Below, in pieces: positions 51,909 to 59,976 of a stretch of DNA of 64,000 nucleotides. This DNA comes from Idiomarina ramblicola (GTDB taxonomy: Bacteria; Pseudomonadota; Gammaproteobacteria; Enterobacterales; Alteromonadaceae), in the NCBI RefSeq assembly GCF_003987255.1, contig NZ_PIQC01000004.1, forward strand, positions 62,001 to 126,000, given 5' to 3'. Each line of letters starts with the position of its first letter. The first letter of the stretch is position 1. Position numbers and translations under genes: made by a program. The notes below the pieces were generated by a model. That model worked only from the letters and a program-made list of their open reading frames with translations. It was not told where the DNA came from and did not search any database.

Positions 51909-54572
51909 CTATTGTGCTTTTGCCGGTGCCAGGAACAGCGCATTCATCAGCAAGGTGTTTAAACCGTCCATGTAAGCGCGGTAAGTGGGTTCCTGAGTAA
52001 AGCTTATAACCATGCCGTTGCCCGTTGGCTGCCATATTAATAGCGGTTTGTATGGCAATTGTTGAGCAATATCATCCCAAAGGAAGCCGCTCGCCAGCAT
52101 ATTATCCGCACCGGCAAACCAGGCAATATTTCGGCCGTGATTGATATCAATGGGCGTAAACACATCGTTGCCGTTATAAATACTGATAACTTGTGGTTTC
52201 ACCCCGGCGCTTAACCAATGGTCGGTATCAACTTCGGCATTTAATAACGCACCGGGCACCCAATCTGGATCAGCACCATGCGGCTTTATTTCAGTTAAAA
52301 ATTGTTCGCGGCTTTCAATGACTTTGCCATCCACTTTAATTTCTTCTCCAGGCTCGGTAACGCCCTCTTCGGGTACTTTGCGCTCAAGCTTGGTATTTAA
52401 CACGCCGGCTTCAACGGCCCATGCTGAGGCGCCGCCTAAGGTCAATAAGACACCGCCGTCTGATACCCACTGCTGAATTTTCTCGACCGTTTTTTCATTG
52501 AAAACGTCAGCGTAACGCCCCTCCGGCAGGATCAGAACATCAAGACCGTCCAAGTCAGAGCGAAGCAGTTGCATTGTGCGAATAGCCGTTACCGGATAGC
52601 CCATCTGACGTTCGATAACGAAACGTGTATGGCCAGCACTATAGGCGCTGACGGGTTCATCCCAGGCAATAGCAATGTTCGGCGCTTCCAGCTTACTCAC
52701 ATTGTGCGAACCAAAGTTCGGACCTTCTGTCATCCAGCTTGAGTCAACGCCTTCAACAATTGCGCCTGACGCTTTAGCCAATTCCTGCAATTTCTCCTGC
52801 AAGCCATTCGGGTTATCAGCACGGGTTAAAATCAATGAGCCACCAGGAAATTCACCGGCGCTTTCATGGGTAAAGGCTAATCCGCTCTGGCGAATTTCTA
52901 ACCCTTCGCGCAACGCGGCAGTGAGGAAACGGCCCGCATTCATGTCACCCCAACGAACCAAAAAGGCCACTTCCGCGTCTGGATTAATCACTTGGCCCGG
53001 CTCAATGCGCCCTTCTTCGACTGAGGTGGTTGCAACATCCGGCAGGTCATCACACTGGTGGCTGTCCACATTGAACATCAGTGGCAGCGACCACCCTGTT
53101 ACATCATAAATTTGATCCGGCAAATTGTTGTTGCGGCGTTGTTCCTGCTCGGCCAGAAAATCATCCGCCATGTCCACTTGCTTGTCCATTAAGGTGCGTA
53201 TCATACGGTGCGCAGGCTGTGCCATATCGATGATATAAGCGCCAGCTTCATAGTCGCTTCCGCACACATCAAACGCTTTCTCTGCCTGCTTCACATCAGC
53301 ACCCTGCTCAACCAGCAAGGACGACAGCTTGCGCGCCGCAGCCGGGTCATCTTTGGCGGGCAGAATAATAGAGCGGACATCGCCGTCTTTACCGGCTTCA
53401 ACCGCTGATTTACGGTATTCCCAAAACTTCTGCAATAAGGCCTCGCGACGCTCAGAAACCGTTTGGATTGTCGAAATAGACGCAATAAAATGCTGTTGAA
53501 CACCATCGGCGTAGGTCAGTACGTCACCGTCTTCGCGCTCAAATAAGTGTCCACGCGCCGACGCCATTTCGTAAGTCATAGCAACTGAGCCCTGATACAA
53601 AGGCCAACTGGCACCGTAGCCTGGGTAAAACGCATCAAAAATTTCGCGGGTAAAGTAGTCAAAGCCCTTTTTATCAAACCACTGACCATTATTTTTACCA
53701 ATCCAGTTCAGCGTTTCGCGCTGCGCATCGGTTATCAGTGGATTATAAGGCCGCGCCTCAGGCGTGAAGTAGTAAGTAGAGTCACCGCTCATTTCGTGCA
53801 AATCGACAAAAACCAGCGGATAATATTTTAATAAGGCATCAATTTGCCCACTGATTTCAGGTTGAGTCAGCGCAATCCAGTCGCGGTTCATATCAAACAG
53901 GTAGTGATTAGTACGCCCGTTTGGCCAGGGTTCATTTTGCTCTGCACTGCGGCGATCGCCAGAATGTTCCAGGCCGACGCTCATGTAATAACGATCCACA
54001 AAGCGAGCCCGCCCGTCCGGGTTTTGCAACGGGTCAATAAAGACCATGGTGTTATCCAGCCAGCGCTGAGTCTGCTCACGCTGGTCATGCAGCAAATGAT
54101 AAGCCGTCATCATTGCCGCTTCGGGCGAGGAAATTTCATTACCGTGAACGCCATAGGACAACCAGATGCTGCCAGGCAATTCCTCAATTAACTGACCAGC
54201 CTCGTCGCTATCGGTTTTACGCGGGTCAGCTAAGGACTGCATTCCCTGCATAAAGCCGTCAAAGTCGGCCATGTTCTTTTCACTGGAAATAACCGCATAA
54301 TAAAGCCTGCGCCCTTCCCAGCTTTTGCCATACTCAAGTAGCTTCACTTGCTTCGGGTAGGCCTGCTTCAATGCTTCAAAGTAGCGGCTCATATCCGCCG
54401 GGCTGGTAATTTTGGTACCCATTGGGTAGCCCAGAATTTGCTCGACGCTAACGTCGGAGTCGCTGTAATTGGCTTCGGGAAGTAATGAGCTTTCGCCAGC
54501 AAGTTGCTGTGCTTGAGTGGGCATAACGAACCACGAAACGGCTATCAGCGCCGCTAATTTGAGACTGCGCAT
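51909..54572 (-). CDS. M14 family zinc carboxypeptidase-like metallopeptidase
   Basis: An 887-residue secreted protein starting at ATG six bases after AGGA, with a signal peptide (residues 1-21, ending QAQ). The peptidase domain keeps the zinc motif His143-x2-Glu146 (VHGNEISS), His259 (VDLHEMSG) and the general base Glu335 (TYEMASARG). The C-terminal half has a GATase-like segment (DVLILPEGRYAD and VSDGGVLLTLGG) of unknown role. This long class is common in marine Gammaproteobacteria. It ends nine bases before ktrA. Confidence 0.9.
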   Translation of the reverse strand: MRSLKLAALIAVSWFVMPTQAQQLAGESSLLPEANYSDSDVSVEQILGYPMGTKITSPADMSRYFEALKQAYPKQVKLLEYGKSWEGRRLYYAVISSEKNMADFDGFMQGMQSLADPRKTDSDEAGQLIEELPGSIWLSYGVHGNEISSPEAAMMTAYHLLHDQREQTQRWLDNTMVFIDPLQNPDGRARFVDRYYMSVGLEHSGDRRSAEQNEPWPNGRTNHYLFDMNRDWIALTQPEISGQIDALLKYYPLVFVDLHEMSGDSTYYFTPEARPYNPLITDAQRETLNWIGKNNGQWFDKKGFDYFTREIFDAFYPGYGASWPLYQGSVAMTYEMASARGHLFEREDGDVLTYADGVQQHFIASISTIQTVSERREALLQKFWEYRKSAVEAGKDGDVRSIILPAKDDPAAARKLSSLLVEQGADVKQAEKAFDVCGSDYEAGAYIIDMAQPAHRMIRTLMDKQVDMADDFLAEQEQRRNNNLPDQIYDVTGWSLPLMFNVDSHQCDDLPDVATTSVEEGRIEPGQVINPDAEVAFLVRWGDMNAGRFLTAALREGLEIRQSGLAFTHESAGEFPGGSLILTRADNPNGLQEKLQELAKASGAIVEGVDSSWMTEGPNFGSHNVSKLEAPNIAIAWDEPVSAYSAGHTRFVIERQMGYPVTAIRTMQLLRSDLDGLDVLILPEGRYADVFNEKTVEKIQQWVSDGGVLLTLGGASAWAVEAGVLNTKLERKVPEEGVTEPGEEIKVDGKVIESREQFLTEIKPHGADPDWVPGALLNAEVDTDHWLSAGVKPQVISIYNGNDVFTPIDINHGRNIAWFAGADNMLASGFLWDDIAQQLPYKPLLIWQPTGNGMVISFTQEPTYRAYMDGLNTLLMNALFLAPAKAQ

Positions 54573-54680
54573 CTTCATTCCTGTTGTTTTATGCACTGTT
54601 AAAACAGCGCTTGGGGTTTATTTTTATGTCTCCCTAATGTAAAAGCTTGAACAAGGGAAGTGAAGCTCAATTTAGGCGCT

Positions 54681-55871
54681 ATGAAGAAAAAGACTCAATT
54701 AACCACATTAATAGCGGCTATAGCCACGACAGTAACTCTCGCTGGCTGTGAAATGACGCCCAGAGACGCCGGGCGTGTCATCAATTCCGGAGTCCTCAGT
54801 GGTAACGACCCTGCCGCCGCCATTGAGTCCCTAGCACGCGAGCGTTTACAAAGCTATCGCAGCAACCCGCGCCAGCTTATTAACGATATTGAAGACCTGC
54901 GTAAAGCATTACGCGACCTTCGCACCGTTGCTGAAGCTATTTGGGGAGAAGACGACGACACCGTTCCCAGCGAGAAAAAATACGTAAAATACAGTGATAA
55001 CTTTCACGCTAAAGCCGTTGTCGACTTTGAGCAAGGTTTACTGACCGTTGCCACTTTACATGACAGCGACGATCCTAAACAAACTCGACAGCAGTTGCAG
55101 GCAGCGATTGTGCGCACACTGCTAACACCCGCAGACCTAACCGCAGTTGATATCTTTACCGCTCAAGAACCTGAGGGCTCGGGAAAGCCCTTTTTGCGAG
55201 GGCAAGTTGTTGACCAGGATAACGTTGTGGTTGAATACCAATGGCGGGCCAACCGCTTTGCTGAGTACTTAGTTAATAACAAGCTTAATAAACGCAGCGC
55301 CAAAGATAACGACGTTTATGAAGTGAAAATTGCACTGGTGGACGACCATAAAGCGCTGCGCAAACACCAATATTCGGATTACGTGATTGCCGCCGCAAAA
55401 CGCTACGATATTGAACCTGAGCTTATTTACGCCATTATTGAAACCGAAAGCAGCTTCAACCCTTATGCGGTAAGCCATGCCAATGCTTATGGCTTAATGC
55501 AGGTGGTGGCAGCCACCGCCGGAAGAGATGTCTTTGAGCGAGTACGTGAAGTGCCGGGGCAACCGACCTCTGAACAACTGTTTGACCCGGCCCAGAACAT
55601 TGATATTGGCAGTGCCTACTTATACATTCTCAACACCCAGTACCTGAACAACGTACAGAACCCAAGCAGCCGTGAGTACGCTATTGTTTCAGCATACAAC
55701 GGGGGTGCCGGCAATGTACTGAAAACCTTCTCCTCCAACCGCAACCGGGCCATACAGATAATGAACCGAACTCAGCCCGGCGTTATTTACCGGGACTTAA
55801 CGTCTAAACATCCTTTAGCAGAAAGCCGCCGGTATCTGGAAAAGGTGATGTACTTTAAGCAGAGTTACTGA
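54681..55871 (+). CDS. mltC: Membrane-bound lytic murein transglycosylase C (MltC-like)
   Basis: A 396-residue lipoprotein. The ATG here gives a signal peptide ending in LAGC (Cys23); an earlier GTG would add seven residues and lacks RBS spacing. The N-terminal domain (about 25-215) is MltC-like; the SLT domain follows, with the catalytic Glu256 in ESSFNPYAVSHANAYGLMQVV (its ESxFNP core) and SAYNGGAGNVL. It cleaves peptidoglycan to anhydromuropeptides. It is one base before ybaN. Confidence 0.9.
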   Translation: MKKKTQLTTLIAAIATTVTLAGCEMTPRDAGRVINSGVLSGNDPAAAIESLARERLQSYRSNPRQLINDIEDLRKALRDLRTVAEAIWGEDDDTVPSEKKYVKYSDNFHAKAVVDFEQGLLTVATLHDSDDPKQTRQQLQAAIVRTLLTPADLTAVDIFTAQEPEGSGKPFLRGQVVDQDNVVVEYQWRANRFAEYLVNNKLNKRSAKDNDVYEVKIALVDDHKALRKHQYSDYVIAAAKRYDIEPELIYAIIETESSFNPYAVSHANAYGLMQVVAATAGRDVFERVREVPGQPTSEQLFDPAQNIDIGSAYLYILNTQYLNNVQNPSSREYAIVSAYNGGAGNVLKTFSSNRNRAIQIMNRTQPGVIYRDLTSKHPLAESRRYLEKVMYFKQSY

Positions 55872-55872
55872 C

Positions 55873-56277
55873 ATGGATCAATCGTTATTAATTCGCTTAC
55901 TTTGGCGCAGCCTAGCCTTATTTTTTGTGCTACTTGGGTTGATTGGTATCGCTTTGCCGGTCATGCCGACGGTTCCTTTTCTTATTGCTGCACTCTGGGC
56001 CGCCAGCAAAGGCTGGCCTCGCCTTGAATACTGGTTAATTAATCACCCCAAATACGGCCCGGACATACGAGCCTGGCGCGACAACCGTGTCATAAAGCGC
56101 CGGTCAAAAGTCATAGCCCTGGTTATGATGGCAACGGGTTACCTGGTGTTATGGTTATTGGTCCCGCAAGTCCCTGCATGGCTAAAAGGGCTGGTTGGTG
56201 TGGTTTTACTCTCTGTTGGTTACTGGCTAGCGACTCGGCCGGAATTTGTACCTGAAAATAATGACAACTCATTGTGA
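55873..56277 (+). CDS. YbaN family (DUF454) membrane protein
   Basis: A 134-residue protein with an N-terminal helix containing LLGLIGIALPVMPTVPFL, the family signature, and two C-terminal helices. DUF454 proteins are uncharacterised. It follows mltC by one base and may be co-transcribed with it. A FNR box and the hemN promoter begin 75 bases after its stop. Confidence 0.82.
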   Translation: MDQSLLIRLLWRSLALFFVLLGLIGIALPVMPTVPFLIAALWAASKGWPRLEYWLINHPKYGPDIRAWRDNRVIKRRSKVIALVMMATGYLVLWLLVPQVPAWLKGLVGVVLLSVGYWLATRPEFVPENNDNSL

Positions 56278-56351
56278 GTAAAACTTTGTCTCATCAACAG
56301 GCATTGGTATTGCGCCAAAAAGGTCGATTTAAACGTATTCACTAGAAAATT

Positions 56352-56393
56352 TTGATAAAAATCAAAAACAGTATAAACCATTACATTTAATAG
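56352..56393 (+). promoter_or_regulatory. FNR-activated promoter of hemN
   Basis: FNR box TTGAT-AAAA-ATCAA (56352-56365), a perfect consensus palindrome. A -10-like TAATAG (56388-56393) would place the transcription start at about 56400, so the box centre is near -41.5, the normal class II activation position. The -10 assignment is inference. Confidence 0.7.
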
Positions 56394-56474
56394 TAGACCC
56401 ACCGATGAATTTTATTTACAAAGAAAAATAAATTGCGAATGACACCGTTTTTTGACCGCGGTTAGTAGGTGGTT

Positions 56475-57836
56475 ATGAGTACAGTTACCTGGGATAAAGA
56501 GTTAATAGAAAAATACAACATTAATGGACCTCGCTATACGTCTTATCCCACAGCGTTAATGCTTTCCGAACAATTTTCAGAAAGCCGCATCGAAGCCGCA
56601 TTAAAGAATTCAGGTGACGAACTCTGTTTGTATTTGCACTTACCTTTCTGCCACAAGCTTTGCTATTACTGTGGCTGTAATAAAGTGATTACCCGCCACC
56701 AGCATAAAGCCGATAAGTATCTGGACTACCTCGCTCGCGAAATGGCGATGTATCAACCTATGGTAAAAGACAAAAAGATCCGCCAGATTCATTTAGGCGG
56801 AGGCACCCCGACTTTTTTGACCGAGCAACAGCTAACTCGTCTAATGAAACGGGTTCATCAGCATTTTACCTTCGCGGATAACCCTGAAGTTAGCATAGAG
56901 ATTGACCCACGAAGCTGCAGCGATGAAAAGCTTCGTCATTTACGTGAACTGGGGTTCAACCGAGTCAGTTATGGAGTGCAGGACTTTGACAAGAAAGTTC
57001 AAATTGCTATCAATCGTGTACAGGATATTGAGCTTATTGCGCACCAGCTAAAACTCAGTAAGGAATTAGGCTTTGAGTCAATCAACTTAGACCTTATTTA
57101 CGGCCTGCCTTATCAGCGTCCGGAAACTTTTAAGAAATCTATTCAACAAGTCATTGAAATGGCTCCTGATCGCATCTCTGTGTTTAGCTATGCGCATTTA
57201 CCTCAACGTTTTGCCGGACAGAAGAAAATACCGGAAGAGTCTATTCCACAACCGTCGGTTAAGTTGCATTTGCTGGAACAAGCCATTACTCAACTAAGCG
57301 AAGCGGGTTATCAATTTATTGGCATGGACCATTTCGCTAAAAAGGATGACAGTCTGGCTGTGGCTCAACGCGAAGGCCGGTTACAACGCAACTTCCAGGG
57401 TTACACCACCGATGGTCAGGATGTATTACTCGGCCTGGGCGTATCATCTATTAGTCAGGTAAACGGCGTGCTTTGGCAGCACGAAAAAGAGCTTCCAGCT
57501 TACTACAAAATGATAGATAGCGGACAAAAGCCGATAATAAAAAGCATGGCTTTAAACGACGAAGACAAGCTGCGCGCAGCTCTGATTTCTCAGATTATCT
57601 GCCACTTCGAGATCGATACAGAAGCCTTTAAAGCGCAGTGGAATATTGACGACTTCTGGGTACACTTTGACGCAGCCATACCGCTATTAAAACCTTTTAT
57701 CGAAGACGGCTTAGTCAACACGAGCAACGGCAAACTGCGTGTCACTGACTTAGGTCGTCTCTGGGTTCGCAGCATCTGCGCATGCTTTGACGAATACCTA
57801 AACCACGGTCAAAAGCGTTATTCGAAAGTCGTTTAA
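56475..57836 (+). CDS. hemN: Oxygen-independent coproporphyrinogen III oxidase HemN
   Basis: Radical SAM enzyme that converts coproporphyrinogen III to protoporphyrinogen IX under low oxygen. It has 453 residues. The cluster motif is Cys59-x3-Cys63-x2-Cys66, with Cys68 also present (LPFCHKLCYYCGC). LGGGTPTFL, DPRSC, RVSYGVQDF and the YQRPETF helix are standard for true HemN. AGG is five bases before the ATG. A FNR box lies about 110 bases upstream, and fnr follows, so the setting is anaerobic haem synthesis. Confidence 0.96.
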   Translation: MSTVTWDKELIEKYNINGPRYTSYPTALMLSEQFSESRIEAALKNSGDELCLYLHLPFCHKLCYYCGCNKVITRHQHKADKYLDYLAREMAMYQPMVKDKKIRQIHLGGGTPTFLTEQQLTRLMKRVHQHFTFADNPEVSIEIDPRSCSDEKLRHLRELGFNRVSYGVQDFDKKVQIAINRVQDIELIAHQLKLSKELGFESINLDLIYGLPYQRPETFKKSIQQVIEMAPDRISVFSYAHLPQRFAGQKKIPEESIPQPSVKLHLLEQAITQLSEAGYQFIGMDHFAKKDDSLAVAQREGRLQRNFQGYTTDGQDVLLGLGVSSISQVNGVLWQHEKELPAYYKMIDSGQKPIIKSMALNDEDKLRAALISQIICHFEIDTEAFKAQWNIDDFWVHFDAAIPLLKPFIEDGLVNTSNGKLRVTDLGRLWVRSICACFDEYLNHGQKRYSKVV

Positions 57837-57859
57837 TCAAGCAATTTAATGAGCAAAAA

Positions 57860-57900
57860 TTGACATAGATCAATGGTGGATTTTTCACCGGAGTGATAGT
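57860..57900 (+). promoter_or_regulatory. FNR box and promoter of fnr
   Basis: TTGAC-ATAG-ATCAA (57860-57873), a near-consensus FNR box in the 100 bases between hemN and fnr. A -10-like GATAGT (57895-57900) would put the box centre about 40-41 bases before the transcription start, the class II position. Autoregulation by Fnr is inferred; direction (activation or repression) is not certain. Confidence 0.62.
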
Positions 57901-57936
57901 CTTTTAACACCTAAGCAGAAACCGCAAGAATTATTT

Positions 57937-58659
57937 ATGACCCATACAGCGGCTCGCTCGCCGATTCATTGTCACCAGTGCTCCATGCAGTCTGTCTGTG
58001 TGCCAGCAGGCCTCACTCCAGACAAAGTTGAAGCGATTGATCTTAGCAGTCGTAAAGCACAGGTTTTTAATTCAAAAGCCACTGTTTTTGAAGCCGGACA
58101 AAAACTCAGTTCGGTTTATGCCATAAAAAGCGGCTCAGTAAAGTGTTTTACTTTAAATGAGAGTGGTCAACAGCAAGTGACAGCTTTTCATTTAGTCGGC
58201 GATATCATTGGTCTTGAGGCTATAGCCACTGGCGCTGCATCAACCTACTGCGAAACGCTTGAAACATCGATGCTGTGTGAAATCAAACTTGGAAGCTTAT
58301 TTGATCAAAATATTGATGGTGTTCATCAGAATCTAATCCGTTTACTTAGCCAACGCTTATCTCATAACAGTAGACAGTACATCAATATCGTCAGCACGTC
58401 CGCGGAGCAGAAAGTGGCCTCATTCCTGCTGCTGCTAAGTGAACATATGCAACAGCACGGTCGTTCTCCTGCGGAATTTAAACTACCAATGAAACGGACA
58501 GATATCGCCAATTATATGGGCTTAGCCATAGAAACCGTCAGCCGAATTTTTACCCTGTTCAAAAAGCAGGGTATTATTACCTCTGATCAGTCCATGCTAA
58601 CCATCCTGGATAGAAAAAAGTTGCACAATCGGTCCGTGCCATTCACAACGACGGAGTAA
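57937..58659 (+). CDS. fnr: Fumarate/nitrate reduction regulator Fnr (EtrA-like)
   Basis: Oxygen-sensing CRP/FNR transcription factor of 240 residues. The 4Fe-4S cluster ligands are present: Cys12, Cys15, Cys21 in [11 protein letters not shown] and Cys114 in SMLCEI, matching E. coli spacing with an offset of eight. The cyclic-nucleotide-fold effector domain runs to about residue 150, and the C-terminal helix-turn-helix includes [18 protein letters not shown] with the Glu-x-x-Ser-Arg recognition of FNR. It follows hemN and is two bases before glutaryl-CoA dehydrogenase. Confidence 0.95.
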   Translation: MTHTAARSPIHCHQCSMQSVCVPAGLTPDKVEAIDLSSRKAQVFNSKATVFEAGQKLSSVYAIKSGSVKCFTLNESGQQQVTAFHLVGDIIGLEAIATGAASTYCETLETSMLCEIKLGSLFDQNIDGVHQNLIRLLSQRLSHNSRQYINIVSTSAEQKVASFLLLLSEHMQQHGRSPAEFKLPMKRTDIANYMGLAIETVSRIFTLFKKQGIITSDQSMLTILDRKKLHNRSVPFTTTE

Positions 58660-58661
58660 CT

Positions 58662-59828
58662 ATGGCTTCCTATACGTGGCAAGATCCCCTTAACTGGCAA
58701 AATGCTTTGTCAGATGAAGAAAAAATGATTCAGGAAAGTGCCCATCAGTATGCTCAGGACAAGTTAATGCCCCGAGTACTAGAAGCTAACCGCAACGAGC
58801 ACTTTGATCGCGAAATTATGAACGAGCTGGGTAACGTTGGATTACTTGGCGCAACCTTACCTGAAGAATACGGCGGCAGCGGCGTTAGCCACGTCAGTTA
58901 TGGTCTTATTGCACGCGAAATTGAGCGTGTCGACAGCGGTTATCGCAGTGCTATGAGTGTACAGTCGTCTTTAGTTATGCACCCAATTTACACTTTTGGC
59001 ACTGACGCGCAACGCAAAAAATACTTACCTAAGTTAGCCAGTGGTGAATGGGTTGGCTGTTTTGGTCTGACCGAGCCCGATTCTGGTTCAGACCCTGCCA
59101 GTATGCGCACCACAGCCAAACGAACTGACAGTGGCTATGTGCTGTCAGGTTCCAAAATGTGGATAACCAACTCGCCTATTGCGGATGTTTTTGTGGTCTG
59201 GGCTAAATTCGAGGGCGACATTCGCGGTTTTGTACTGGAAAAAGGCATGAAAGGCCTGAGCGCGCCAAAAATTGAGGGGAAATTCTCGCTACGTGCGTCC
59301 ATAACCGGCGAAATTGTCATGGATGAAGTGGAAGTCCCGGAAGAGAACATCTTCCCCGAAGTGCGCGGCTTAAAAGGCCCTTTTAGCTGTCTTAATAAAG
59401 CACGCTACGGTATTGCCTGGGGTTCCCTTGGCGCCGCCGAATTCTGCTGGCATGCAGCGCGACACTATACCTTAGAGCGCAGTCAGTTCGGTCGTCCTCT
59501 GGCCGCCAATCAGTTAGTACAGAAAAAGCTGGCCGACATGCAGACTGAAATTAGTCTCGGTTTATTAGGCTGCCTGCAGGCCGGACGCGAACTTGATAAA
59601 GGAACCCTGAATCCAACAGCTATTTCACTGATAAAACGTAACAGTTGTGGCAAAGCGCTGGATATTGCCCGAGCCGCAAGGGACATGCACGGCGCCAACG
59701 GTATTGCCGATGAATACCATGTCATACGCCACGTTATGAATTTAGAAACCGTGAATACGTATGAAGGCACTCACGACATTCATGCGCTGATCCTTGGACG
59801 TGCACAAACCGACATTCCGGCTTTTTAA
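58662..59828 (+). CDS. Glutaryl-CoA dehydrogenase (acyl-CoA dehydrogenase family)
   Basis: FAD enzyme of 388 residues. The signature [14 protein letters not shown] and the C-terminal [17 protein letters not shown], with the catalytic Glu, are those of glutaryl-CoA dehydrogenase, which turns glutaryl-CoA into crotonyl-CoA in lysine and tryptophan degradation. It starts two bases after fnr and may be read from its transcript. Other acyl-CoA dehydrogenases share the fold; this motif set favours GCDH. Confidence 0.88.
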   Translation: MASYTWQDPLNWQNALSDEEKMIQESAHQYAQDKLMPRVLEANRNEHFDREIMNELGNVGLLGATLPEEYGGSGVSHVSYGLIAREIERVDSGYRSAMSVQSSLVMHPIYTFGTDAQRKKYLPKLASGEWVGCFGLTEPDSGSDPASMRTTAKRTDSGYVLSGSKMWITNSPIADVFVVWAKFEGDIRGFVLEKGMKGLSAPKIEGKFSLRASITGEIVMDEVEVPEENIFPEVRGLKGPFSCLNKARYGIAWGSLGAAEFCWHAARHYTLERSQFGRPLAANQLVQKKLADMQTEISLGLLGCLQAGRELDKGTLNPTAISLIKRNSCGKALDIARAARDMHGANGIADEYHVIRHVMNLETVNTYEGTHDIHALILGRAQTDIPAF

Positions 59829-59840
59829 TCAACGAGAGTG

Positions 59841-59861
59841 AAGGGACCTAACGGCCCCTTT
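59841..59861 (+). terminator. Weak hairpin after glutaryl-CoA dehydrogenase
   Basis: AAGGG/CCCTT arms with an A-C mismatch, CC/GG, and a TAAC loop, 12 bases past the stop. A short T run is absent, so termination would be imperfect. Confidence 0.4.
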
Positions 59862-59976
59862 ACCCTGTCATTTTATCCTTGTGAGCCATATCGCCTTTTT
59901 CAAATTTATTAGATGACAAATCAGAAATTATCGACTATATTTCGTATTTATCTAAATTAGTTAATTCGGAATTAAT

